A stretch of 64,000 nt of DNA from positions 62,001 through 126,000 of the forward strand of contig NZ_JAEKKT010000140.1 of assembly GCF_019510245.1 (NCBI RefSeq). The letters are read 5' to 3'. The notes under the pieces were generated by a model. It searched no databases and had not been told where the DNA came from. It was given only the letters and a program-made list of their open reading frames with translations. The position numbers were made by a program, and so were the translations under genes. This DNA is from Streptomyces sp. Lineage in GTDB: Bacteria > Actinomycetota > Actinomycetes > Streptomycetales > Streptomycetaceae. Below are positions 15,705 to 23,280 of this stretch, piece by piece. Position 1 is the first letter of the stretch, and each line of letters begins with the position of its first letter.

Positions 15705-16538
15705 ATGGTGAACGCAGAGATCGGCGTAATCGGCGGTTCCGGCTTCTACTCGTTCCTCGACGACGTGACCGAGATCCAGGTCGACACGCCCTACGGGCCG
15801 CCCAGCGACTCCCTCTTCCTCGGCGAGATCGCCGGCCGCCGGGTCGCCTTCCTGCCCCGCCACGGACGCGGCCACCATCTGCCGCCGCACCGCATCAACT
15901 ACCGGGCCAACCTCTGGGCACTGCGCTCCGTCGGCGTGCGGCAGGTGCTCGGCCCGTGCGCGGTGGGCGGTCTGCGCCCCGAGTACGGCCCGGGCACGCT
16001 GCTCGTACCGGACCAGCTGGTGGACCGTACGAAGTCCCGGGCGCAGTCGTACTTCGACGGGCTGCCGCTGCCCGACGGCGCCGTGCCGAACGTGGTGCAC
16101 GTCTCGCTGGCCGACCCCTACTGCCCCACCGGCCGGACGGCGGCCCTGAAGGCGGCGCGCGGCCGGGAGTGGGAGCCGGTGGACGGCGGCACGCTCGTGG
16201 TGGTCGAGGGGCCGCGCTTCTCGACCCGCGCCGAATCGCTGTGGCACCAGGCGCAGGGCTGGTCGGTGGTGGGCATGACCGGCCACCCCGAGGCGGCGCT
16301 CGCCCGTGAACTGGAGCTCTGCTACACGTCGTTGACGCTGGTCACGGACCTGGACGCGGGCGCCGAGACCGGCGAGGGCGTCTCGCACGACGAGGTGCTG
16401 CGGGTGTTCGCGGCCAACGTGGACCGGCTGCGCGGCGTGCTGTTCGACGCCGTGGCGGCCCTGCCGGAGAACGCGGCACGGGACTGCCTGTGCACGCACG
16501 CGCTCGGCGGCATGGACCCAGGGTTCGCGCTGCCCTGA
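15705..16538 (+). CDS. mtnP: S-methyl-5'-thioadenosine phosphorylase
   Basis: A 277-residue member of the PNP/MTAP family, cleaving methylthioadenosine with phosphate in methionine salvage and polyamine metabolism. Diagnostic segments: IGVIGGSGFYSFLDDV at the N-terminus, FLPRHGRGHHLPPHRINYRA at about 47-66, GPCAVGGLRPEYGPGTLLVP, VVVEGPRFSTRAES, and VVGMTGHPEAALARELELCY at about 188-207. ATG at 15705 lacks a ribosome site and follows a -10-like TAGTGT, so the mRNA may be leaderless. Preceded by the fmdB terminator. Confidence 0.93.
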   Translation: MVNAEIGVIGGSGFYSFLDDVTEIQVDTPYGPPSDSLFLGEIAGRRVAFLPRHGRGHHLPPHRINYRANLWALRSVGVRQVLGPCAVGGLRPEYGPGTLLVPDQLVDRTKSRAQSYFDGLPLPDGAVPNVVHVSLADPYCPTGRTAALKAARGREWEPVDGGTLVVVEGPRFSTRAESLWHQAQGWSVVGMTGHPEAALARELELCYTSLTLVTDLDAGAETGEGVSHDEVLRVFAANVDRLRGVLFDAVAALPENAARDCLCTHALGGMDPGFALP

Positions 16539-16617
16539 AGCGGGCCGTCGAGCGGGCCGTGACGCGGTCGCTTTCCACCGGGCGGGCAGAGGCTGAACTC
16601 CTCGTTCGGGTGGCCGA

Positions 16618-16629
16618 GTTGTCCACAAC
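16618..16629. promoter_or_regulatory. Perfect DnaA box TTGTCCACA within GTTGTCCACAAC
   Basis: TTGTCCACA at 16619-16627 matches the preferred Streptomyces DnaA box exactly, and the flanks make a near-palindrome GTTGT-CC-ACAAC. A single box lies in the 180-bp gap between mtnP and the CpaB-like gene. Confidence 0.45.
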
Positions 16630-16718
16630 CGGCCAGTAGCACACCGGCTCCGGCGGGTTCCGGCGCGAGACCTCATCGTGGTCCCGCAAGCCGATTCCCG
16701 TCGCAGGTGGTGATCCCC

Positions 16719-17297
16719 ATGTCCGTTCCCCCCTCGCTGTCCCCCGCCTTCCCCCCTCCCCTCCGCGTCCCGCGCCCGCTGGGCACGGACGCCCCCGCCA
16801 CCTGCGAGGTCCCGCACTTCGAACCGGTGCGGGTACGCGGCGGGCGGTACGGGCTGGACCGGCTGCTGCGGCACCGCAGGCGGGCCCTCGCGGCCGGCCT
16901 CGCGGTCACGGCGGCGGCGCTCGTCGCGGCGGGACCGCGTGCCGCCCTCGACGCCCTGCGGGCCGAGCGGCCCCGGGGCCACCCGGTCGTCACCCAGCCG
17001 GTACGACGGCACGCCCCGCCGGTGGACATGGTGACGGCGCCGGTGCGGATCGCCGACGCGGCCACCGTCCGGCTGCTGCGCCCCGGTGACCGGGTGGACG
17101 TCATCGCCGCCGGGGATCCCGCGGCCGGCGGGGCGGCCCGGGTGATCGCGCGCGGGGTGCGCGTGACGAGGCTGCCGGAGCCGGTCGGCCCGGCGGCGGA
17201 GAGCGGGGCACTGGTCGTGCTCTCGGCTCCGCGCGACACCGCGGCACGACTGGTCGGCGCGAGCGCCACGGCACGGCTGGCGGTGACACTGTGCTGA
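16719..17297 (+). CDS. RcpC/CpaB-like (SAF-related) protein
   Basis: A 192-residue protein with a proline-rich N-terminus, a single TM segment at about 61-77 (ALAAGLAVTAAALVAAG) after the basic stretch RLLRHRRR, and a C-terminal RcpC/CpaB-type domain: TVRLLRPGDRVDVIAAGDP, ARVIARGVRVTRLPEP, and LVVLSAPRDTAARLVGA. CpaB proteins act in Flp/Tad pilus export, but no other pilus gene is near. ATG at 16719 has AGGTGG eight bases upstream; in-frame GTGs at 16707 and 16710 are less likely. Followed by mscL after 138 bp. Confidence 0.72.
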   Translation: MSVPPSLSPAFPPPLRVPRPLGTDAPATCEVPHFEPVRVRGGRYGLDRLLRHRRRALAAGLAVTAAALVAAGPRAALDALRAERPRGHPVVTQPVRRHAPPVDMVTAPVRIADAATVRLLRPGDRVDVIAAGDPAAGGAARVIARGVRVTRLPEPVGPAAESGALVVLSAPRDTAARLVGASATARLAVTLC

Positions 17298-17435
17298 ACA
17301 GCCTGGGGCGATTTCCGGGACACTCTGTGTCAAGTCGCTCGTTCGAGCTGCGGGACTGGGCGCAATGGCCGCATGGTGACGTAGGTTGCGGAGCGCTTTG
17401 TTCCACACCCTGTGCATGTGAGGAGAGTCCCCGAG

Positions 17436-17912
17436 GTGATCGAGAAGAAGGAACCGAGTGTCTGGCAGGGCTTCAAGACCTTCCTGATGCGCGGCAACGT
17501 CGTCGATCTGGCAGTCGCGGTGGTCATCGGCGCCGCCTTCACGAACATCGTCAACTCGGTGGTGAAGGGGATCATCAACCCGGTGGTCGGCGCGATCGGC
17601 ACGAAGAACCTCGACAGCTACAGCTCGTGCCTGAAGGAGCCCTGCAAGGTGGCCGCGGACGGCACGGTCAGGAGCGGCATCCAGATCATGTGGGGCTCGG
17701 TCCTGGGTGCCACGCTCTCCTTCGTGATCACCGCGGCGGTCGTGTACTTCCTGATGGTCCTGCCGATGGCGAAGTACCTGGCCCGGGTGGAGGCCCGCCG
17801 CAAGGCGCGGGAGGGCACGCACGAGGTGGTCGAGGTGACCGAGCTGGAGGTGCTGAAGGAGATCCGCGACGCGCTGGTGGCGCAGCGCGGGAACGGCCAC
17901 ATCCAGCGTTAG
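17436..17912 (+). CDS. mscL: Large-conductance mechanosensitive channel MscL
   Basis: A 158-residue MscL that releases solutes on hypo-osmotic shock. It has the N-terminal helix WQGFKTFLMRGNVVDLAVAV, pore-lining TM1 VVIGAAFTNIVNSVVKGIIN, a periplasmic loop with a Cys pair (SSCLKEPCKV), TM2 LSFVITAAVVYFLMVLPM, and the charged C-terminal helix VTELEVLKEIRDAL. GTG at 17436 has AGGAGA nine bases upstream and is preferred to GTG at 17412. It is convergent with a small reverse-strand ORF. Confidence 0.95.
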   Translation: MIEKKEPSVWQGFKTFLMRGNVVDLAVAVVIGAAFTNIVNSVVKGIINPVVGAIGTKNLDSYSSCLKEPCKVAADGTVRSGIQIMWGSVLGATLSFVITAAVVYFLMVLPMAKYLARVEARRKAREGTHEVVEVTELEVLKEIRDALVAQRGNGHIQR

Positions 17913-17952
17913 CGGCGCTGCCGCGGAGGCTGCGGGCGGTCGCGCGGGCGGC

Positions 17953-18129
17953 TCAGAGGTGGTGGGGCGGCTTCTCGTCGAGGAAACGCCTGAGGTCGGC
18001 GGCGGAGTCGCCCTCCGGGCGGTCGCCCCAGCCGCGGTCGGTGTCGTCCGACGACTGCCGGTCGAGCGGGTCGTCGAAGATCAGCGCGGGCTTCGGGTCG
18101 CGCGGCTCGGGCTCGGGGGCGCTGCTCAT
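17953..18129 (-). CDS. Small acidic protein, 58 residues, function unknown
   Basis: A 59-codon reverse-strand ORF running from ATG 18129 to TGA 17953. The protein is rich in D, P and R: it begins MSSAPEPEPRDPKPALIFDD, continues with LDRQSSDDTDRGWGDRPEG and ends LRRFLDEKPPHHL. Composition, third-position GC and the clean gaps to mscL and the divergent ltrA support a real gene; I recall similar short proteins in other streptomycetes but cannot name a family. It is probably cytoplasmic, with no TM segment. Confidence 0.7.
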   Translation of the reverse strand: MSSAPEPEPRDPKPALIFDDPLDRQSSDDTDRGWGDRPEGDSAADLRRFLDEKPPHHL

Positions 18130-18254
18130 GCGTCAAGAGTACGGCCCGCTCGTTCCCGGCCCGCCCGCTCCCGACCCGGTCCGGCCGCCCGCGCAGCGCC
18201 CCGCACCGGACCCCGCGCGCGATAACGCCGCGGTTTTCTGCTGTGCTGGGGGGC

Positions 18255-19493
18255 ATGACGTCGAGTTCCACCCCGGCGCCCGCCTCCCCGGGCGCGCCCC
18301 AGCCCCTCCGGCCGCTGCGCCGCCTGACCGCACGCGGGCGCGAGGAGTCCCACCGGGTCTCCTCACCGCTCGAGCTCTTCTTCGACCTGTGCTTCGTGGT
18401 GGCCATCGCCCAGGCCGGCGCGGGACTGGTGCACGCGGTCGCCGTGGGCCACGCGGGCGAGGGCGTCCTGAACTACGCGATGCTGTTCTTCGCCATCTGG
18501 TGGGCCTGGATGAACTTCACCTGGTTCGCTTCGGCCTACGACAACGACGACGCCCTCTACCGGGTCGTCACCCTGGTCCAGATCGCGGGCGTCCTGGTGC
18601 TGGCGGCCGGTGTCTCGCGGGCCTTCACGGACCACGATTTCGCACTGGTCCTGATCGGTTACGTGATCATGCGGGTGGCGCTGGCCTCGCAGTGGCTGCG
18701 AGCCGCGCGGGAGGCCGAGGGGGCGGAGCGGACCATGGCGCTGCGGTACGCGGGCGGGGTGCTGCTGTGCCAGGTCGGCTGGCTCGGTCTCGTGGTGCTG
18801 CCGGAGCACGCGCGCCCCTGGGTGTTCCTGGTGATGGCGATCGCCGAGCTGTGCGTGCCGGTGTACGCCGAGAAGAACCACAGCACCTCCTGGCACCCGC
18901 ACCACATCGCCGAGCGGTTCGGGCTGTTCACGATCATCGTGCTCGGCGAGACGATCGCGGCGGCGACGGTGGCCGTGAAGTCGGCCGTGGCCGAGCACGA
19001 CGCGGTGAGCGAGCTGCTGCCGATCGCGGCGGGCGGCCTGCTGATCGTGTTCTCGGCGTGGTGGATCTACTTCGTGGTGCCGATCCACGGCCATCTGCGC
19101 TCCAACAGGCAGTCCTTCCTGTGGGGTTACGGCCACTACCTGATCTTCGCGTCGGCGGCCTCGATCGGCGCCGGCATCGAGGTGGCCGTCGAGGAGGCGG
19201 TCGGCAAGGCGCACCTCTCCACGACGGCCGCGTCGGCGGCCGTGACCGTGCCGACGGCGCTGTACCTGCTGACCGTGTGGGCGCTGCACTCGCGGCACTT
19301 CAAGGTGGGTCTCGCCCAGCAGCTGGTGCTGCCGGTCACCGCGCTGCTGGTGATCTGCTGCACCTTCCTGGGCGACTGGGCGGTGCCGGCGGCGGGCCTG
19401 GTGTCGGCGGCCGCGGTGGTCACGGGCACGACCCTGACGGCGCGCACGGCCGGCCGCCGGCGCCCGGCCGACACCGCGGCGACCGCCTCCTGA
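18255..19493 (+). CDS. Low temperature requirement protein A (LtrA)
   Basis: A 412-residue integral membrane protein. LtrA family hallmarks are SSPLELFFDLCFVVAIAQA at about 36-54, FFAIWWAWMNFTWFASAYDN at about 78-97, AEKNHSTSWHPHHIAERFGL and FTIIVLGETIAAATVAV at about 225-241, then further TM helices to the C-terminus. The N-terminal ~35 residues are Pro/Ser/Arg-rich. The molecular role of LtrA is not known. ATG at 18255; no clear ribosome site. Divergent from the 58-residue gene. Confidence 0.92.
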   Translation: MTSSSTPAPASPGAPQPLRPLRRLTARGREESHRVSSPLELFFDLCFVVAIAQAGAGLVHAVAVGHAGEGVLNYAMLFFAIWWAWMNFTWFASAYDNDDALYRVVTLVQIAGVLVLAAGVSRAFTDHDFALVLIGYVIMRVALASQWLRAAREAEGAERTMALRYAGGVLLCQVGWLGLVVLPEHARPWVFLVMAIAELCVPVYAEKNHSTSWHPHHIAERFGLFTIIVLGETIAAATVAVKSAVAEHDAVSELLPIAAGGLLIVFSAWWIYFVVPIHGHLRSNRQSFLWGYGHYLIFASAASIGAGIEVAVEEAVGKAHLSTTAASAAVTVPTALYLLTVWALHSRHFKVGLAQQLVLPVTALLVICCTFLGDWAVPAAGLVSAAAVVTGTTLTARTAGRRRPADTAATAS

Positions 19494-19533
19494 CCTCTCC
19501 GCGGGGGTGCCGGGCTGGGCCAGACTGGCCGTC

Positions 19534-20562
19534 ATGACAGTTGTTGACGCATTGACGGACGTGGCCGGGCTCCGGGTGGGGCACGCCACCCGCACCGGCG
19601 AGGGCCGGCTCACCGGCACCACGGTCGTCCTGGCCCCCGAGGGCGGCGCGGTGGCCGCGGTGGACGTGCGGGGCGGGGGCCCGGGCACCAAGGAGACGGA
19701 CGCGCTCGACCCGCGCAACCTGGTGCAGCGGGTGGAGGCGATCGTGCTCACCGGCGGCAGCGCGTACGGGCTCGACGCGGCGTCCGGGGTGATGGCCTGG
19801 CTGGAGGAGCGGGGGCGCGGAGTGCGGGTGGGGCCGGATCCGGCGCATGTGGTGCCGGTGGTGCCCGCGGCCTGTGTCTTCGATCTGGGGCGGGGCGGGG
19901 ACTTCCGGGCCCGGCCGGACGCGGCGACCGGGCGGGCGGCGGTGGAGGCCGCCGCGGCGAGCGGGCCGGGTGCCCGGGTGCCCCAGGGGTGCGTGGGCGC
20001 GGGCACGGGCGCCGTGGCCGGGGCGCTGAAGGGCGGGGTGGGCAGCGCGAGCACCGTGCTGGACTCGGGGATCACGGTGGCCGCGCTGGTGGTGGCCAAC
20101 GCGGCCGGCGCGGTCCTCGATCCGGAAACGGGGGTGTTGTACGGGGAGTTGTTCGAGGGGCGCGTGGAGTATCCCGAGGAGCGGGTGCACGAGGCCGCGC
20201 GCCGGCGGCTCGCCGAGACCGCCGCCCGGAACGCACTGCCGCCGCTCAACACCACGCTCGCGGTGGTCGCGACCGATGCCGGACTCTCCAAGGCGCAGGC
20301 GCAGAAGCTGGCCGGGACGGCGCACGACGGGATCGCGCGCGCCGTGCGGCCGGTGCACCTGCTGCACGACGGGGACACGGTCTTCGCGCTGGCGACGGGC
20401 GCGCGCCCGCTCGACGCGGGCCCGGGCGCGCTCAACGAGATCCTCGCGGCCGGTGCCGACCTGGTGACCCGCTCGATCGTGCGGGCGGTGCGGGCCGCCG
20501 GGTCGGTCGACGGGCCGGGCGGGGCGTGGCCGTCGTACAGCGAGTTGTACGGGGAGAGGTGA
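19534..20562 (+). CDS. P1 family peptidase (DmpA/NylC-type Ntn-like hydrolase)
   Basis: A 342-residue self-cleaving hydrolase. Conserved features: AGLRVGHATRTGEGRLTGTT near the N-terminus, DVRGGGPGTKETDAL at about 44-58, VLTGGSAYGLDAASGVM at about 71-87, the oxyanion-type QGCVGAGTGA, and the processing site PPLNTTLAVVATDAG, where cleavage between N239 and T240 would expose the Thr nucleophile as in NylC. Substrate (N-terminal amino acid amides or amide oligomers) unknown. ATG at 19534 follows CAGACT by 7 bp with no Shine-Dalgarno, so it may be leaderless. Confidence 0.92.
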   Translation: MTVVDALTDVAGLRVGHATRTGEGRLTGTTVVLAPEGGAVAAVDVRGGGPGTKETDALDPRNLVQRVEAIVLTGGSAYGLDAASGVMAWLEERGRGVRVGPDPAHVVPVVPAACVFDLGRGGDFRARPDAATGRAAVEAAAASGPGARVPQGCVGAGTGAVAGALKGGVGSASTVLDSGITVAALVVANAAGAVLDPETGVLYGELFEGRVEYPEERVHEAARRRLAETAARNALPPLNTTLAVVATDAGLSKAQAQKLAGTAHDGIARAVRPVHLLHDGDTVFALATGARPLDAGPGALNEILAAGADLVTRSIVRAVRAAGSVDGPGGAWPSYSELYGER

Positions 20563-20755
20563 GAGGGTGGCGCGCCCCCGGACCGTCGTCGGCGCGTCCC
20601 GAACCTTGCGCGTAGCTGTCGATTGTCCTGGTTCTGTCACGTGATGGCGTTCGCGGGCTCCGGAGGGAACCCCGGCAGGGGCCTTGAGCCTCTTCCTCCA
20701 CGCACTGGAGCGGATCACGCACATCACAAGAACTCATAAGAACCTGGAGCAGCCC

Positions 20756-21985
20756 GTGACATCGCCGGACATTGCAGCGCGGCGCGCACTGGGGGCCTGT
20801 GCCGCCCTGATGGTCGGCGCCCTCACCCTCACCGCCTGCGGCGGAAACGCCAACGCCGACGACAAGGGCGACGACGGCAAGGGCGGGCAGGACACCGCCG
20901 CGAAGACGTCGGCCGCGAGGATCGTGATCTCGGCGAAGGACGGTTCGACCGGCGCGTCCATCAACACGACCGGCGTGCAGGTCAGCGGCGGGAAGCTGAC
21001 CGACGTCAAGATGACCGTGGCGGGGTCCGGGCAGGCCGTGGACGGCACCCTCTCGGCGGACGGCGGCAGCTGGAAGCCGAAGGAGCAGCTGGAGCGCGGC
21101 ACGAAGTACGAGATATCGGCGACCGCCAAGGACTCCGGGGGGCTCACGGCGGCGGCCAACTCCATCTTCACCACCGTCAACTCGGCGAACAGCTACATCG
21201 GCACGTACACCCCGGACAACGGGACGACGGTCGGCGTGGGGATGCCGGTGTCGTTCACCTTCGACAAGGTCATCGCCGACAAGAAGGCCGTGCAGTCGCA
21301 CATCACGGTCACGTCCAGCAGCGGCCAGCAGGTGGTGGGCCACTGGTTCGGGGCGCAGCGGCTGGACTTCCGGCCGCAGGACTACTGGAAGGCCGGCTCC
21401 AAGGTCACGATGAAGATCGACCTGGACGGCGTCGAGGGCGCGAACGGCGTCTACGGGGTGCAGAAGAAGACGGTGACGTTCACCGTCGGACGTTCGCAGG
21501 TCTCCACGGTGGACGCGAACACGCAGACCATGACCGTGATGCGGGACGGCAAGCTCCTCAAGTCGGTACCGGTCTCCACGGGCAGCCCGGAGCACACGAC
21601 GTACAACGGGCAGATGGTGATCTCCGAGAAGTTCACCCAGACCCGGATGAACAGCCAGACGGTGGGCCTCGGCGGGGAGTACGACATCCCGGACGTGCCG
21701 CACGCGATGCGGCTGACGACGTCGGGGACGTTCATCCACGGCAACTACTGGTACAACAAGTCCAACCCGCCGTTCGGGCAGCAGGGCACCAGCCACGGCT
21801 GTGTGGGCATGGCGGACGTGCAGGGGGCGCAGGGCGACACCACGGCCAAGTGGTTCTACGACAACTCGCTCATCGGCGACGTCGTGATCGTGAAGAACTC
21901 CCCCGACAAGACCGTGCAGCCGGACAACGGGCTCAACGGGTGGAACCTGTCGTGGAGCGAGTGGACCGCGGGAAGTGCCGTCTGA
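20756..21985 (+). CDS. L,D-transpeptidase lipoprotein (YkuD domain with Ig-like domains)
   Basis: A 409-residue secreted lipoprotein that crosslinks peptidoglycan through 3-3 bonds. The signal peptide ends in the lipobox LTAC with lipidated Cys28, followed by a Gly/Asp/Lys-rich linker. Two Ig-like domains (about 54-145 and 146-250) precede the YkuD catalytic domain, with the active-site motif TSHGCVGMADV (His347 and Cys349). The C-terminal tail WNLSWSEWTAGSAV is typical of actinobacterial Ldt enzymes. GTG at 20756 has GGAG six bases upstream. A strong hairpin follows. Confidence 0.94.
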   Translation: MTSPDIAARRALGACAALMVGALTLTACGGNANADDKGDDGKGGQDTAAKTSAARIVISAKDGSTGASINTTGVQVSGGKLTDVKMTVAGSGQAVDGTLSADGGSWKPKEQLERGTKYEISATAKDSGGLTAAANSIFTTVNSANSYIGTYTPDNGTTVGVGMPVSFTFDKVIADKKAVQSHITVTSSSGQQVVGHWFGAQRLDFRPQDYWKAGSKVTMKIDLDGVEGANGVYGVQKKTVTFTVGRSQVSTVDANTQTMTVMRDGKLLKSVPVSTGSPEHTTYNGQMVISEKFTQTRMNSQTVGLGGEYDIPDVPHAMRLTTSGTFIHGNYWYNKSNPPFGQQGTSHGCVGMADVQGAQGDTTAKWFYDNSLIGDVVIVKNSPDKTVQPDNGLNGWNLSWSEWTAGSAV

Positions 21986-22008
21986 CCGGCACCTTTTGAC
22001 TGATCGCC

Positions 22009-22037
22009 GGGCCGCGCGGGAACTTTTCGCGCGGCCC
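22009..22037 (+). terminator. Terminator after the L,D-transpeptidase gene
   Basis: GGGCCGCGCG (22009-22018) pairs with CGCGCGGCCC (22028-22037) and is followed by GCGCGTTTT. Confidence 0.8.
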
Positions 22038-22101
22038 GCGCGTTTTCCCGGCGTACGTTTTCCCGGTTCCCGGACATGATGTCCGACCGAGGAGCTACGG
22101 T

Positions 22102-22146
22102 ATGCACCCACAAGGTGACATGCAGCAACGCCGGGAGAAACCTTGA
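22102..22146 (+). CDS. 14-codon upstream ORF coupled to the DUF6227 gene
   Basis: ATG at 22102 is preceded by GAGGAG at a normal distance and opens a short frame encoding MHPQGDMQQRREKP. Its TGA at 22144-22146 overlaps the TTG start of the next gene in TTGA. This is the classic geometry for translational coupling. Whether the peptide itself matters is unknown. Confidence 0.45.
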   Translation: MHPQGDMQQRREKP

Positions 22147-22889
22147 GCGTTCCGTACGAGACGGCAGCGTACGAACCAGCCGAGTCGCCCGAGTCTCCGG
22201 AGGAGCACCTCGCGCGGCTCCTCGGCCGTGCCCTGAACTCCTTCGAGCTGCCCGACGAGGCCATAAGGCAACTGGACTGCGCGCTGGCGCACGACAGTTC
22301 GCTGCACTCGGCGCACCACAGCGCGGGGCTGCACCGGGAGACGTACCGGCACACCTGGCTGCTGGCGGACGGCTCGGCGGTCACGCTGTGGGAGATCGTG
22401 CACAACACCGTGCCGGGCAGCGACCCGCAGCACGAGGTGTACGTCGACGAGGAGGAGCTGCGGGCCGCGACCGCGCGGCTGCCGTTGCCGCCGGACACCC
22501 CGGACTTCGAGCTGCCGGTGCTGGTGACGCTGGCGCCGGTCCCGGAGCCGAGGCACGTGTACGTGCCGGACGACTCGGCGGACCACGCGCGCCGGCTGCT
22601 GCGCCGTGCGGAGAACCCGGACCGGCCGGGCACGGAGACGGCCGACGCGCTGTCGGCGGCGTTCGCACACCAGATCACCCAGGCGTTCGGACGGCCGGGG
22701 CGGACAGGCAGGCCGGGGCTGGTCTTCTCGCTCTACGAGCACGCGTTCCTGCTGCGGGACGGCCGGGAGCTGTCCCTGTGGGAGGTCGAGCACACGGCGA
22801 CGCCGGACGGCCGGCACATGTGCGAGGTGTACCCGTCGGAGGACGCGGCCCGGGACGCGATGGAGCGGCGGGCGGCGCGGCAGAGGTAG
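22143..22889 (+). CDS. DUF6227 family protein
   Basis: A 248-residue streptomycete protein of unknown function. Two similar halves are visible: ARLLGRALNSFELPDEAIRQ, HRHTWLLADGS-type strand with VTLWEIVHNT and HEVYVDEEE in the first, and FSLYEHAFLLRDGRELSLWE with VEHTATPDGRHMCEVYPSED in the second, suggesting an internal duplication of an alpha/beta unit. No signal peptide or TM. The TTG at 22143 has GGGAG close upstream and overlaps the stop of a 14-codon ORF. Convergent with a small membrane protein gene. Confidence 0.8.
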   Translation: MSVPYETAAYEPAESPESPEEHLARLLGRALNSFELPDEAIRQLDCALAHDSSLHSAHHSAGLHRETYRHTWLLADGSAVTLWEIVHNTVPGSDPQHEVYVDEEELRAATARLPLPPDTPDFELPVLVTLAPVPEPRHVYVPDDSADHARRLLRRAENPDRPGTETADALSAAFAHQITQAFGRPGRTGRPGLVFSLYEHAFLLRDGRELSLWEVEHTATPDGRHMCEVYPSEDAARDAMERRAARQR

Positions 22890-22894
22890 CCCGC

Positions 22895-22911
22895 CCTCCC
22901 GTGCCGGGAGG
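22895..22911. terminator. Bidirectional hairpin between convergent genes
   Basis: CCTCCCG-TGC-CGGGAGG, a perfect 7-bp stem, lies 5 bp past the DUF6227 stop and just after the stop of the convergent gene at 22913 begins. Confidence 0.65.
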
Positions 22912-22912
22912 C

Positions 22913-23164
22913 TCAGCGGTGGCCCAGGCGCCGTACCAGGCCGGCGAAGGCGTCCTGTTCGGCGGGGGTCAGTTCGACGGCCTCGCGGGGCGGGGCGGCC
23001 TCGTACTGGTGCGGGAAGGCGGGGAGGGTGCGCGCGGCGTGCCAGGCGAGGGCTTCGCGGCGGTTGCGGCGCAGCAGGCGCGTCACGACGGCCGCCCAGG
23101 CGACGGTCGCCAGGGTGAGCGCGGTCATGCCGATCAGCTGGAGGGTCGAGACGTGCGCGGGCAT
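22913..23164 (-). CDS. Small single-TM membrane protein, function unknown
   Basis: An 83-residue protein with one N-terminal TM segment at about 8-28 (LQLIGMTALTLATVAWAAVV) followed by positively charged TRLLRRNRREALAWHAARTL, so the C-terminus is probably cytoplasmic, and an acidic/amphipathic tail ending LTPAEQDAFAGLVRRLGHR. No family recognised. ATG at 23164. Clean third-position GC supports coding. Confidence 0.7.
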   Translation of the reverse strand: MPAHVSTLQLIGMTALTLATVAWAAVVTRLLRRNRREALAWHAARTLPAFPHQYEAAPPREAVELTPAEQDAFAGLVRRLGHR

Positions 23165-23280
23165 ACGCCCCAGTACACACCACGGTCCGGGACTTTGGTC
23201 CCGGACCGTGACGTATCTCGCAGGTGCCGTGAACAACTCACAGCGAATCAAAGGGACAAGACGGCGACGCGGTGCGGGGC

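Noticed and set aside
20636..20645. GTCACGTGAT near 20636 as a fourth copy of the LAL site
   Set aside because: Only the 9-bp core matches and the GGTATSC flank is absent; CACGTG hexamers occur by chance.
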